Position numbers and translations under genes: made by a program. The notes beneath the pieces were generated by a model. It saw only the letters and a list, made by a program, of their open reading frames with translations. It made no database searches and was not told the DNA's origin. From the NCBI GenBank assembly GCA_001799695.1, contig MGTY01000052.1, forward strand, positions 1 through 39,081: 39,081 bases of DNA, read 5' to 3'. Shown in pieces: positions 9,764-17,991 of this stretch (within the stretch, counting starts at the first letter, position 1; each line of letters starts with the position of its first letter). The stretch is from Elusimicrobia bacterium GWA2_69_24. Its GTDB lineage: Bacteria; Elusimicrobiota; Elusimicrobia; UBA1565.

Positions 9764-10429
9764 GTGACCTCTAAGCTCCTCTTCCTGCCCGGGTACGGGT
9801 GCCGTTCCTCTATATGGGAGCCCCTGGCCGCACTGCTCAAGCCCGATTTCGAGGCCACCCTGCTGGATTGGCCGATAGAATCCCTATCCGGGTTCCATCG
9901 TGTGGAAGATTTTGGAGCCTGGCTGGCGGGCGAGGCTTCGGTGACCGGCGGAGAGTTCGACGCCGTGATCGGCCACAGCATGGGGGGGCTGGCCGCGCTC
10001 AAGCTGGCGCAGACCCTGAAGTTCCCGCGCGTCGTCCTCTGCGAGAGCTTCCTGACCCCGCCCAAGCCGTTCTTTCAAAACCTGGTCTGGGGCCCGAAAT
10101 CCAATCTCGTCGAGGTTCAGGTCAGCGCCATGGTCGCCGAAGAGTCCCCGCGCTATTCCCCGCGCCTGCAGAAAGAGCTCAAGACCGGGCGCTTCGTGGG
10201 CTGGGCCTCGGCCGCCAAGTGCGAGATCTCCGCGGTGTACGGGACGCGCGGCGCCGCGGACCCAGTCGAGGTCATGGGCAAGCTGGACTGGCCCGATCCA
10301 CTGTTCGACAAGATCCGCGTCTCGCTCATCGATGGCTGCGCCCATTTCCCCATGCTCGAGAACCCCCAAACCGCCGCCGACGCCATCCGCGAATCACTGC
10401 ACCCCGAACAACTTGATCCCGGGGATTAA
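9764..10429 (+). CDS. Alpha/beta hydrolase, BioH-like
   Basis: 221 residues from GTG 9764, with AGAGG about nine bases upstream. The nucleophile elbow is GHSMGG with Ser72, and the catalytic His is His194 in CAHFPML. The acid is probably the Asp near ADPVEV. Size, the compact N terminus (LLFLPGYG) and the short cap resemble the BioH/carboxylesterase group of alpha/beta hydrolases. The substrate cannot be read from sequence, and no biotin genes are nearby. It follows the FIST–cyclase gene by 15 bases and is probably the last gene of that operon. Its last codons and TAA stop lie inside a palindromic element, so the C-terminal tail has been rewritten by that repeat. Confidence 0.85.
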   Translation: MTSKLLFLPGYGCRSSIWEPLAALLKPDFEATLLDWPIESLSGFHRVEDFGAWLAGEASVTGGEFDAVIGHSMGGLAALKLAQTLKFPRVVLCESFLTPPKPFFQNLVWGPKSNLVEVQVSAMVAEESPRYSPRLQKELKTGRFVGWASAAKCEISAVYGTRGAADPVEVMGKLDWPDPLFDKIRVSLIDGCAHFPMLENPQTAADAIRESLHPEQLDPGD

Positions 10430-10478
10430 GTTATCTCAGCCAGTCCAGATAACTTAAGAAACTTAATCCCCGGGACCG
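10411..10478. repeat. Palindromic element, copy 1 (GGGGATTAAGTT family)
   Basis: Outer arms at 10418–10432 and 10460–10474 are perfect 15-base inverted repeats (CCCGGGGATTAAGTT / AACTTAATCCCCGGG). An alternative fold pairs 10418–10427 with 10465–10474 and 10428–10436 with 10447–10455, giving 19 base pairs with a 9-base bulge at 10456–10464. A second copy lies at 18744–18827. The left end overlaps the hydrolase stop codon. It may act as a transcript end or be a small mobile (REP/MITE-like) element; there is no T-run typical of an intrinsic terminator. Confidence 0.85.
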
Positions 10479-10498
10479 CAAATGTGGGGTAGACAGAA

Positions 10499-10528
10499 TT
10501 GGACAGGGTCCGGTGGATGTCCTATAAT
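10499..10528 (+). promoter_or_regulatory. Sigma70-type promoter for the HTH–EIIA/Ehr operon
   Basis: TTGGAC at 10499–10504, an 18-base spacer, then a perfect TATAAT at 10523–10528. It lies 46 bases before the chosen ATG at 10575 and just after the palindromic element. This placement rules out the longer in-frame start at 10482, which is upstream of the promoter. Confidence 0.75.
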
Positions 10529-10574
10529 GTCCTACGCAGTGCAGTTTCGTCCCCCCCCAGGAGCCTTACATCCG

Positions 10575-11258
10575 ATGCAGTTGACAGTGAGAGAGGTCGC
10601 CGAGCTGCTCAGCGTGTCTGAGAAGACCATCTATCGCTGGGTCAAGGACGGCAGCATCCCCGCGTATCGGGTGAACGAGCAGTATCGCTTCCATCGCGCC
10701 GAACTCCTGGAGTGGGCTACCGCCAAGAAGATCGGCGTCTCCCCCAGCTTATTAGAGGAGCCAGACGGGGCGTCGGCCCAGGTCACGTGCCTGAGCGCCG
10801 CCATCGAAGCCGGCGGCGTGGTCTATCGCATCACCGGCAACGACAAGGAAACGGTCCTGGCCGGCGTGGTGCAGGCGATGCACCTGCCGGAAGAGGTCGA
10901 CCGCGGCCTCCTTCTGCGCGTGCTGGTCGCCCGGGAGGCCATGGCTTCCACCGGGATCGGCGAGGGCATCGCCGTGCCGCACGTGCGCAATCCCATCGTG
11001 CTCCACGTGCCCAAGCCGAGCATCACCCTCTGCTTCCTCGAGACCCCGGTGGATTTCGGCGCGCTCGACGGGCAGAAGGTGCACTGCCTGTTCACCCTGA
11101 TCAGCCCCACGGTGCGCGCGCACCTGCAGATGCTGTCCCGCCTGGCCTTCTCCCTGCGCGATCCCGGGTTCAAGGCCGTGATCCAGCGGGTGGGGACGCG
11201 CGACGAGATACTCGCGGAACTCCGGCGGGTCGAAGCCGGCATGAAGAAATGCACTTGA
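10575..11258 (+). CDS. Helix-turn-helix–PTS EIIA (PtsN-like) fusion regulator
   Basis: 227 residues from ATG 10575, chosen because it follows the promoter and an AGGAG (10559–10563) and starts directly with the domain (MQLTVREVAELL). Residues 1–55 are an excisionase/MerR-like HTH_17 DNA-binding domain (SEKTIYRWVKDGSIPAYR). Residues about 75–220 are a fructose/nitrogen-type PTS EIIA domain with the phospho-acceptor His136 in AVPHVRNP. EIIA domains take phosphate from HPr-type carriers. Here the phosphorylation state probably sets DNA binding or partner binding. The gene overlaps hyfB by 10 bases, so regulator and complex are made together. Its target is not visible, but the operon's own promoter is the obvious candidate. 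No other PTS gene is in the window. Confidence 0.88.
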   Translation: MQLTVREVAELLSVSEKTIYRWVKDGSIPAYRVNEQYRFHRAELLEWATAKKIGVSPSLLEEPDGASAQVTCLSAAIEAGGVVYRITGNDKETVLAGVVQAMHLPEEVDRGLLLRVLVAREAMASTGIGEGIAVPHVRNPIVLHVPKPSITLCFLETPVDFGALDGQKVHCLFTLISPTVRAHLQMLSRLAFSLRDPGFKAVIQRVGTRDEILAELRRVEAGMKKCT

Positions 11259-13240
11259 TACTGGTCTCCGCGGGGGTCATACTCCTCGGGGGACTGGCGG
11301 CTCTGTCGGTCCGTTCGCGGCGTTGGGCGAGCCTGCTCGGCGCCGGGTCGGCGGCGGCCGGTTCCCTGATCGGCCTCGTCCCCGCGCTCCGGGCGGCGCT
11401 GGGGGCCCCCCCCGAATCCTTCGGGTTCGGCTGGCCGCTCCCGGGCGCCGCGCTCTCCCTGGAGTTGGATCCTTTGGCCGGCTTCTTTCTCGCCGTCACC
11501 CTCGCCCTCTCGGCCGTGACCGCGGTCTATGGGGTGCGTTATCTGCAGTCCACCCCCGGGGAGCGCTCCCTGGGGCCGGCCTGGTTCTGCTTCAACCTGC
11601 TCGTGGCGAGCATGATGCTGGTCCTGCTGGCCGGCAACGGGATACTCTTCCTCCTGGGCTGGGAGACGATGGCCCTCGCCTCTTTCTTCCTGGTCGCCTT
11701 CGAGAGCGAAAAGGCCTCGACGCGCGACGCGGGCTGGGTCTACCTGGTCGCCACCCATCTGGGCGGCGCTTTCCTGCTGGCCCTGTTCGTCCTGTTCGCC
11801 CGCGCGGCCGGCTCCTTCGAGTTCGAGGCCTGGATGGGGACGACGCTGGGGGCTTCCACCGGTTCATTCTTCATCCTGGCCGTGATCGGGTTCGGGACCA
11901 AGGCCGGGTTCATGCCCCTGCATGTCTGGCTGCCCGAGGCCCATCCCGCGGCGCCGAGCCACGTGTCCGCGCTCATGTCGGGCGTCATGATCAAGACCGG
12001 CATCTACGGGCTCCTGCGCATGTCCTCCCTGCTGGGACCGCCGCCCGCCTGGTGGGGGGGGCTCCTGATCGGCATCGGGCTGAGCTCGGGTGTGCTGGGC
12101 GTGCTCTTCGCCCTGGCCCAACACGACCTTAAGCGCCTGCTCGCCTACCACAGCGTGGAGAATATCGGCATCATCGCGCTGGGACTCGGGCTGGGGCTGC
12201 TGGGGATGTCTTCGGGCTCGTGCACGCTCGCGGCTCTGGGTTTCGGCGGGGGACTGCTCCATGTCCTCAACCACGCGCTGTTCAAGGGACTGCTCTTCCT
12301 GGGGGCGGGTTCGGTGCTCCACGGGACCGGGACCCGGCGCATCGACGACCTGGGCGGACTGCTCAAGCGCATGCCCTGGACCGGAGGCGCTTTCCTGGTC
12401 GGCTCCGCCGCCATCTCCGGTCTGCCTCCGCTCAACGGCTTCATCAGCGAACTCCTGATCTTCTGCGCCGCCATCTTCTGCGTGCTCCATCCCTCGAGTC
12501 CCGGCATCGTCACGGCGGGGATCGCTGCGGTGGCGGGGCTCGCGCTCATCGGCGGGCTGGCGGCGGCCTGCTTCGCCAAGGCGTTCGGCGTCGTCTTCCT
12601 GGGGGAGCCTCGGACCGAGGCGGCCCGGGGCGCTCACGAAGCCGGGCCCGCGATGCTCATCCCCATGGGCGCGCTGGCCGCGAGCTGCTTCCTGATCGGA
12701 GCCCTGCCGGTGACCGTCGTCCGGGCGCTGGGTCCGCTCCTGAATCAGGTCAGCGGTTTCCCGCTCCCGGACATCGACCGGGTCCTCGCCGAGGCCGCCG
12801 GGATCATGGCCGGGGTGGGGTCCGTGATCGGGATCGTGCTCGCGGCGGCTGCGGCGGCCGCGGGACTGCGCGCCTGGCTGCAGGCGGGGCGCTCCCGGGA
12901 GACGGCCGAGACCTGGGACTGCGGCTACGCCCGGCCCACGGCCCGGATGCAGTATACCGCCTCCTCCTTCGCCCAGCCGCTCATCAGCCTGTTCTCGCCG
13001 CTCTTGCGCACGAGGGAGCGCCTGCACGGGAGGGAGGGCTTCTTCCCGAAGACGGCGGACTGGTCCACGGAGACCCGGGACGCTTCCCGGGAGATGCTGT
13101 TCGAACCGCTCTTCAACGGCGCCCGCCAGGTCCTGGGACGCATGCGCGGATTCCAGCATGGGCAGATGCAGATCTACGTGCTCTATGTGGTAGTCACCCT
13201 ACTGCTGCTTTTGGCCGTGTCTTTGCGGGCCGCGCCATGA
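11249..13240 (+). CDS. hyfB: Hydrogenase-4-like antiporter-type membrane subunit B
   Basis: 663 residues, like E. coli HyfB (about 670). The ATG at 11249 overlaps the EIIA gene by 10 bases. It is a multi-spanning proton-pumping subunit of the NuoL/M/N–MrpD family. Key charged residues are kept: Glu139 (LGWETMALAS), Lys218 (FGTKAGFMPLHVWLPEAH), Lys249 (VMIKTG) and Lys295 (HDLKRLLAYHS). The C-terminal motif WDCGY…MQYTASSFAQPL is typical of HyfB/HycC rather than NuoL. It should move H+ or Na+ through the inner membrane, powered by redox chemistry in the peripheral arm. The stop overlaps hyfC as ATGA. Confidence 0.92.
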   Translation: MHLILVSAGVILLGGLAALSVRSRRWASLLGAGSAAAGSLIGLVPALRAALGAPPESFGFGWPLPGAALSLELDPLAGFFLAVTLALSAVTAVYGVRYLQSTPGERSLGPAWFCFNLLVASMMLVLLAGNGILFLLGWETMALASFFLVAFESEKASTRDAGWVYLVATHLGGAFLLALFVLFARAAGSFEFEAWMGTTLGASTGSFFILAVIGFGTKAGFMPLHVWLPEAHPAAPSHVSALMSGVMIKTGIYGLLRMSSLLGPPPAWWGGLLIGIGLSSGVLGVLFALAQHDLKRLLAYHSVENIGIIALGLGLGLLGMSSGSCTLAALGFGGGLLHVLNHALFKGLLFLGAGSVLHGTGTRRIDDLGGLLKRMPWTGGAFLVGSAAISGLPPLNGFISELLIFCAAIFCVLHPSSPGIVTAGIAAVAGLALIGGLAAACFAKAFGVVFLGEPRTEAARGAHEAGPAMLIPMGALAASCFLIGALPVTVVRALGPLLNQVSGFPLPDIDRVLAEAAGIMAGVGSVIGIVLAAAAAAAGLRAWLQAGRSRETAETWDCGYARPTARMQYTASSFAQPLISLFSPLLRTRERLHGREGFFPKTADWSTETRDASREMLFEPLFNGARQVLGRMRGFQHGQMQIYVLYVVVTLLLLLAVSLRAAP

Positions 13241-14148
13241 ACTGGGCGGCCTGCGTCCCGATGGCGGCGGGATTGGCGGCGGCGCCGCTGTTGACGAGCG
13301 TCATCAACCGCACCAAGGCGTTCTTCGCGGGCCGGCAGGGGCCGCCGCTCCTCCAGCCCTACTACGACCTGGCCAAACTGCTCGGCAAGGGGGCCGTCTA
13401 CAGCCGCACGACCACCTGGGTGTTCCGGGCGGGGCCGGTCGTCGGGTTGGCCGGCGCGGTCGGCGTCCTCGCGCTCATCCCCGCGGCGGGACTGCCGGCC
13501 CTGGCGGCCTTCCCGGTGGATTGGATCGTGTTCGCCTACGTGCTCAGCCTCGGACGCTTCTTCACTGTGCTCGCGGCGCTCGACACGGGCTCGGCCTTCG
13601 AGGGGATGGGCGCGAGCCGGGAAGTGTTCTTCGCCGCGCTCGCCGAGCCGGCACTTTTCCTCGCCCTGGCGGCGCTGGCCATCCTCAGCCGGAACCTCTC
13701 GCTCTCCGGCATCCTGTCCGGCCTCCAGCCCGGCTTATGGATGGAGAAGGGGCCGGCCCTCGCGCTGGTCGTGGGGGCCCTGTTCGTGGTCCTCCTGGCG
13801 GAGAACGCGCGCATCCCCGTCGACGACCCCAACACCCATCTGGAGCTGACCATGATCCATGAGGGCATGGTGCTCGACCATTGCGGCGTGGACCTGGCCT
13901 TCATCCAATATAGCGCGGGATTGAAGCTGTGGGCCTTGAGCGCGATCATCGTGAGCCTCGTCCTCCCCGTGCGTGCGGGGAGCCCGGCGCTGGACTCCGC
14001 GGCCTTCCTCGCGGGCATGGCCGGGCTGTCGGTCGCGGTGGGAACGGTCGAATCCTGCATGGCGCGGCTGCGCCTGCTCCGGGTGCCGGCCCTGCTCCTG
14101 GGGGCGTGCGCACTGGCCGCCCTGGCCCTGGTGCTGGTGCTGCGATGA
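13237..14148 (+). CDS. hyfC: NuoH-like membrane subunit (HyfC)
   Basis: 303 residues from ATG 13237, overlapping hyfB by 4 bases. Several hydrophobic helices surround the family motif AENARIPVDDPNTHLELTM, the HyfC/EchB counterpart of the NuoH loop that joins the membrane arm to the peripheral arm. FFAGRQGPPLLQPYYDLAKLL near the N terminus is also typical. It anchors the iron–sulfur/large-subunit arm and forms the first ion-path segment. It overlaps hyfE by 4 bases. Confidence 0.93.
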   Translation: MNWAACVPMAAGLAAAPLLTSVINRTKAFFAGRQGPPLLQPYYDLAKLLGKGAVYSRTTTWVFRAGPVVGLAGAVGVLALIPAAGLPALAAFPVDWIVFAYVLSLGRFFTVLAALDTGSAFEGMGASREVFFAALAEPALFLALAALAILSRNLSLSGILSGLQPGLWMEKGPALALVVGALFVVLLAENARIPVDDPNTHLELTMIHEGMVLDHCGVDLAFIQYSAGLKLWALSAIIVSLVLPVRAGSPALDSAAFLAGMAGLSVAVGTVESCMARLRLLRVPALLLGACALAALALVLVLR

Positions 14149-14798
14149 ATCCGGCGACGAACCTGATCGACACGGTCACCGCGATCCTCCTCATCACCAA
14201 TCTGATGCTCCTGGGCTCGGGCTATCTGACCTCCTGCATCCGGTACGCGGCCCTGCAGGGCCTGGCCGTGGGTCTCCTGCCGCTCCTCCTGCACGCGCAG
14301 GGCTCCTGGGGACGGGCCGCGGCGCTCGCCGCCGCCGGCATGATCCTCAAGGGCGTGGTCTTCCCCATCGTGCTCACCCGCATCCTGCGCGACATCAACG
14401 TGCGCCGGGAGGTGGAGCCGTTCGTGGGGTACGGCACCTCGGTCATGGCCGGCGTGGGAATGCTGGCCTTCTCCATGTGGCTGACCCGGCGCCTGAGCCT
14501 CTCGGCGGTTCCGGAGAGCGCGCTGATCATGCCGGCCGGCTTCGCGACGGTCCTCATCGGTCTCTTCCTGATCGTCAGCCGCCGCAAGGCGGTCACCCAG
14601 GTGCTGGGCTACATCGTGATGGAGAACGGGATCTACGCCTTCGGCACGGCGCTGGCGGGCGGCGTGCCCTTGCTGGTGGAGCTCGGGGTGCTCCTGGACG
14701 CGTTCGTGGCGGTCTTCATCATGAGCATCGCCATCTATCACATCAGCCGCGAATTCGACCACATCGACGTGGACCAGTTGGACCGGCTGCAGGGATGA
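14145..14798 (+). CDS. hyfE: Hydrogenase-4 subunit E-like (NuoK-containing) protein
   Basis: 217 residues, matching HyfE length (216 in E. coli), from ATG 14145 with an ATGA overlap to hyfC. About six to seven hydrophobic segments are visible. The C-terminal half (VLGYIVMENGIYAFG … LLDAFVAVFIMSIAI) is the NuoK/MrpC-like module, with its buried Glu in MENGIY. HyfE is the small ion-path subunit between HyfC and the antiporter-like subunits. The protein ends in an acidic polar tail (FDHIDVDQLDRLQG). Confidence 0.9.
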   Translation: MNPATNLIDTVTAILLITNLMLLGSGYLTSCIRYAALQGLAVGLLPLLLHAQGSWGRAAALAAAGMILKGVVFPIVLTRILRDINVRREVEPFVGYGTSVMAGVGMLAFSMWLTRRLSLSAVPESALIMPAGFATVLIGLFLIVSRRKAVTQVLGYIVMENGIYAFGTALAGGVPLLVELGVLLDAFVAVFIMSIAIYHISREFDHIDVDQLDRLQG

Positions 14799-14802
14799 GG
14801 CT

Positions 14803-16305
14803 ATGAACGCGGACGGACTGCTCTGGATGACCCTGGCCCTCCCGGCCGCGTGCGCGGCCGCGTGCCTCGCCCTCCGGGATCCCGGGACCGTCCTGACCTT
14901 CGTGCGGTTGGCGGGCGCGGCCGCGGCCGCGTACCTCGGGCTGGTCGCCTGCGTGGTCTTCAAGACGGGCGTCTTGTCCGGCGCCGGGGACTGGCTGGTC
15001 CTGGACGCCCTCTCCGCTTTTCACGCCCTGGTCCTGAGCTGGGTCTTCGGCGCATCCTCCGTCTACGCGGGTTCGTATTTCGGGGCGGAGCTGCGCGAGG
15101 GTTCCTTGAACGCCCGGGACATCCGGCGCTTCGGCGCCCTGTGGTTCGGGGCCATGGCCTCCATGACCGCGACCCTTGTATGCGGCAACCTCGGGCTCAT
15201 GTGGGTGAGCATGGAGGCCACGACGCTCCTGACCGCCTTCCTCATCTGCATCCATGTGCGCCCCTTGTCTTTGGAAGCCATGTGGAAGTACCTCATCGTC
15301 TGTTCCGTGGGCGTGGCCTTCGCTTTCATGGGGACGCTGCTCGTGGGCTCCGCGGCCCAGCGGCTGAGCCTGGGCTCCATGGACATGCTCCTTTGGTCGC
15401 GCCTGCGTCCGGCCGCGGCCGGGCTCGACCCCGCGACCATGAAGCTGGCCTTCATCTTCATCCTCGTGGGCTACGGCACCAAGGCGGGCCTCGCGCCCAT
15501 GCACAGCTGGCTGCCGGACGCGCACAGCCAGGCGCCGGCGCCCGTCTCCGCGCTGTTCTCCGGCTTCATGCTCAGCGCCGGGATGTACTGCATCCTGCGC
15601 TTCATCCCGCTCACGGAGGCGGCGCTGGGCGGCGCCGGCTGGAGCCTGCGCCTGCTGGCGGGGATGGGGACGCTCTCCATCCTCGTGGCCGCGGTGTTCA
15701 TCGCGTTCCAGCAGGACGCCAAGCGCCTGCTGGCTTTCAGCAGTGTGGAGCACATCGGGGTCATCGCTCTGGGATTCGGCCTCGGCGGGGTGGGGACCTT
15801 CGCCGCGCTGTGGCATACCCTCAATCACGCCGCGGCCAAGACCCTCGCCTTCCATTCCGCGGGAGCTCTCGGACAGGGCCGGGGGACCAACAGCCTGAAG
15901 GCTTTCGCGGGTTCCCTGCGCGCGGCCTCGCCTTGGGGCCAGGGTCTGTTCTGGGGTCTGCTGGTCCTGATCGGGGTGGCGCCCTTCGCGGTGTTCATGA
16001 GCGAGCTCATGGTACTCAAGGCCGCGGCCGACGCCGGGGCGTACTGGACCTTGGCGCTTTTCCTGCTCGGCACGGGCATCATCTTCGTTGGCGTCCTGCG
16101 CCATGCCGTGGACGCGGCCTGGGGAGAGCCCCCGGCGATGCCCTCGGCGGCCCGGCCGGAGCCGCATCCGGAGGTCCCCGGCGTGACGCAGCGGCTGCTG
16201 GTCTGGGCCCCGCTGGCCCTGCTCCTGCTGCTCGGGGTGTGGCTGCCGGACTGGCTGGGCACGGCCATCGCCCGGGCCGCTGAGGTCGTGGGAGGAGCCC
16301 GGTGA
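14803..16305 (+). CDS. hyfF: Hydrogenase-4-like antiporter-type membrane subunit F
   Basis: 500 residues from ATG 14803, preceded by GATGAGG. This is a second NuoL/M/N-family subunit. Conserved charged positions include the Glu in WVSMEATTLL, the Lys in YGTKAGLAPMHSWLPDAH and the Lys in QQDAKRLLAFSSVEHIG. At the position of the broken-helix Lys seen in HyfB, the motif reads MLSAG, so that residue is not conserved, as also seen in other HyfF proteins. With HyfB it gives two antiporter-like modules; no HyfD is present, so the arm is shorter than E. coli Hyf. It overlaps the next gene by 4 bases (GTGA). Confidence 0.92.
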   Translation: MNADGLLWMTLALPAACAAACLALRDPGTVLTFVRLAGAAAAAYLGLVACVVFKTGVLSGAGDWLVLDALSAFHALVLSWVFGASSVYAGSYFGAELREGSLNARDIRRFGALWFGAMASMTATLVCGNLGLMWVSMEATTLLTAFLICIHVRPLSLEAMWKYLIVCSVGVAFAFMGTLLVGSAAQRLSLGSMDMLLWSRLRPAAAGLDPATMKLAFIFILVGYGTKAGLAPMHSWLPDAHSQAPAPVSALFSGFMLSAGMYCILRFIPLTEAALGGAGWSLRLLAGMGTLSILVAAVFIAFQQDAKRLLAFSSVEHIGVIALGFGLGGVGTFAALWHTLNHAAAKTLAFHSAGALGQGRGTNSLKAFAGSLRAASPWGQGLFWGLLVLIGVAPFAVFMSELMVLKAAADAGAYWTLALFLLGTGIIFVGVLRHAVDAAWGEPPAMPSAARPEPHPEVPGVTQRLLVWAPLALLLLLGVWLPDWLGTAIARAAEVVGGAR

Positions 16306-17810
16306 GCCGGTCTTCCCTGCGGCTCCAGAACGGGGAGCGGGCGGAGCTGAAGGACGTGCCGCTGTTATCTTTGCGGGAGTTCCACGGCGACTTGCTCTGC
16401 GACATCCGCCAGGGTGGGAGGCTGGCCAGCCTCTTCGGCCACCCCGTGGGAGACGGGGTCCGGCTTTTCGCCGTCACGGCGCACGGGGACACCGGGGAGC
16501 TCTCCGTCTCCTCCGCCGACGCGGGCGACTCCTACCCGTCGTTGACCCCCGATTGCCCGCAGGCCCATTGGTTCGAGCGGGAGATCGCGGAACAGTGGGG
16601 CGCGCGGCCCGAAGGTCACCCGTGGCTCAAGCCCATCCGCTTCCACCGCCCCTATCGCGGGGGCCTGCCTTCGGACGGCGGGCCCTTGCCCGCCGGCGTC
16701 ACCGATTATTTCCAGGTGCAGGGGGACGGGATACACGAGGTGGCGGTGGGGCCCGTGCACGCGGGGGTCATCGAGCCCGGGCATTTCCGGTTCCAGTGCC
16801 ACGGCGAGGACGTGTTCCATCTGGAGATATCCCTGGGCTATCAGCACCGTGGGATCGAGCGCGCGCTTGTCGGCGGCCCGGGGCCGCGCTCCATCCATCT
16901 CATGGAGACCGCGGCCGGAGACACCAGCGTGGCCCACGCCACGGCCTACAGCTGGGCGATCGAGGCTCTGTCCAACCGCCGGTCGCCGGCCCGGGGTTCG
17001 GTTCTGCGCGGCATAGCGCTGGAGCTCGAGCGGCTCGCCAACCACACCGGCGACCTCGGGGCACTGGGCGGCGACGTGGGTTTCCTTCCCACCGCCTCCT
17101 TCTGCGGCCGTCTCCGCGGCGATTTCCTGAACCTGACCGCGCTGGCCTGCGGCAGCCGGTTCGGGCGGGGCTGGATGCGTCCGGGGGGGGCGGCGTTCGA
17201 CTTGGAGGCCCCCCGGGCCGCGGAGCTCCTGGAGCGCCTGGGCCAGGCCATGTCCGACGTGGGCAACGCGGTCGGGATGCTCCTGGGCTCCCCCTCGGTG
17301 CTGGCCCGCTTCGAGGAGACCGGCGTCGTGTCCAAGGCTTCGGCCGAAGCCCTGGGTCTGGTGGGGGTAGCGGCCCGGGCCTGCGGGCTCGAGCGGGACG
17401 TGCGCTTCGAGTTCCCCGCGGGCATCTTCCGGATGACGCATATCCCCGTCTCCACCTGGGAGAGCGGCGACGTCTTCGCCCGCGCCCAGGTCCGCTGGCT
17501 GGAGATACAGCGCTCCGCCGCCTTCATCGCCGAGCAGCTTGTCGCGCTCCCGGAGGGCCCGATCCGCTCCGAGCCCGCCGCCGGCCTGGAGCCGGAGTCT
17601 TTGGCGGTGGCGATGGTCGAGGGCTGGCGCGGCGAGGTATGCCACGTCGCCCTGACGGACGCGGCCGGACGCCTGGCGCGGTACAAGGTCGTGGATCCGT
17701 CCTTCCACAACTGGATGGGCCTCGCCCTGGCCCTGCGCGACCAGCAGATCTCGGATTTCCCGCTCTGCAACAAGAGCTTCAGCCTTTCCTATTGCGGGCA
17801 CGACTTATGA
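16302..17810 (+). CDS. NuoCD/HyfG-like large subunit lacking NiFe ligands (Ehr type)
   Basis: 502 residues from GTG 16302. Residues about 1–120 are the NuoC-like 30-kDa domain (WFEREIAEQWGARPEGHPWL). The rest is the 49-kDa/hydrogenase large-subunit fold (ISLGYQHRGIE near residue 180). In [NiFe] hydrogenases the N-terminal RxCGxCxxxH motif binds the metal. Here the aligned segment reads TAAGDTSVAH (203–212), with Ala205 and Thr208 in place of the two cysteines. The C-terminal DPCxxC motif is replaced by SFSLSYCGHDL at the very end, leaving only Cys498. It therefore cannot hold a normal NiFe centre and belongs with energy-converting hydrogenase-related (Ehr) complexes between group 4 hydrogenases and complex I. 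There is no C-terminal extension of the kind removed on NiFe insertion. The electron acceptor is unknown. Confidence 0.88.
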   Translation: MSRSSLRLQNGERAELKDVPLLSLREFHGDLLCDIRQGGRLASLFGHPVGDGVRLFAVTAHGDTGELSVSSADAGDSYPSLTPDCPQAHWFEREIAEQWGARPEGHPWLKPIRFHRPYRGGLPSDGGPLPAGVTDYFQVQGDGIHEVAVGPVHAGVIEPGHFRFQCHGEDVFHLEISLGYQHRGIERALVGGPGPRSIHLMETAAGDTSVAHATAYSWAIEALSNRRSPARGSVLRGIALELERLANHTGDLGALGGDVGFLPTASFCGRLRGDFLNLTALACGSRFGRGWMRPGGAAFDLEAPRAAELLERLGQAMSDVGNAVGMLLGSPSVLARFEETGVVSKASAEALGLVGVAARACGLERDVRFEFPAGIFRMTHIPVSTWESGDVFARAQVRWLEIQRSAAFIAEQLVALPEGPIRSEPAAGLEPESLAVAMVEGWRGEVCHVALTDAAGRLARYKVVDPSFHNWMGLALALRDQQISDFPLCNKSFSLSYCGHDL

Positions 17811-17864
17811 TGACGAATGGAACTGCGCGGCTTTGTTCGCTTTTCTATGCCGGTGCATCTTGTT

Positions 17865-17956
17865 CCCTCCCCCCTTGTGGGGGAGGGTTAGGGTGGGGGG
17901 TCGGATTGAGCGGCAAGAATCCCCCCATCCCGAACTTCCCCCGCAAGGGGGGAAGG
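17865..17956. repeat. Inverted pair of GC-rich hairpin repeats inside the Ehr operon
   Basis: The 181-base gap between the large-subunit gene and the iron–sulfur subunit gene holds two facing copies of a REP-like unit. Unit 1 (17865–17900) has arms CCCTCCCCC / GGGGGAGGG (17865–17873 with 17879–17887) and then TTAGGGTGGGGGG. Unit 2 (about 17921–17956, opposite strand) has arms 17935–17942 and 17948–17955. The two tails can also pair with each other. A related unit lies at 25672–25710. Confidence 0.85.
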
Positions 17957-17991
17957 GGAATTGAGCAGTTGCGGACGATGGAGGAATCTGC

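Noticed and set aside
10482..10574. Longer N terminus for the HTH–EIIA protein
   Set aside because: The start would precede the promoter at 10499–10528 and adds no conserved sequence.
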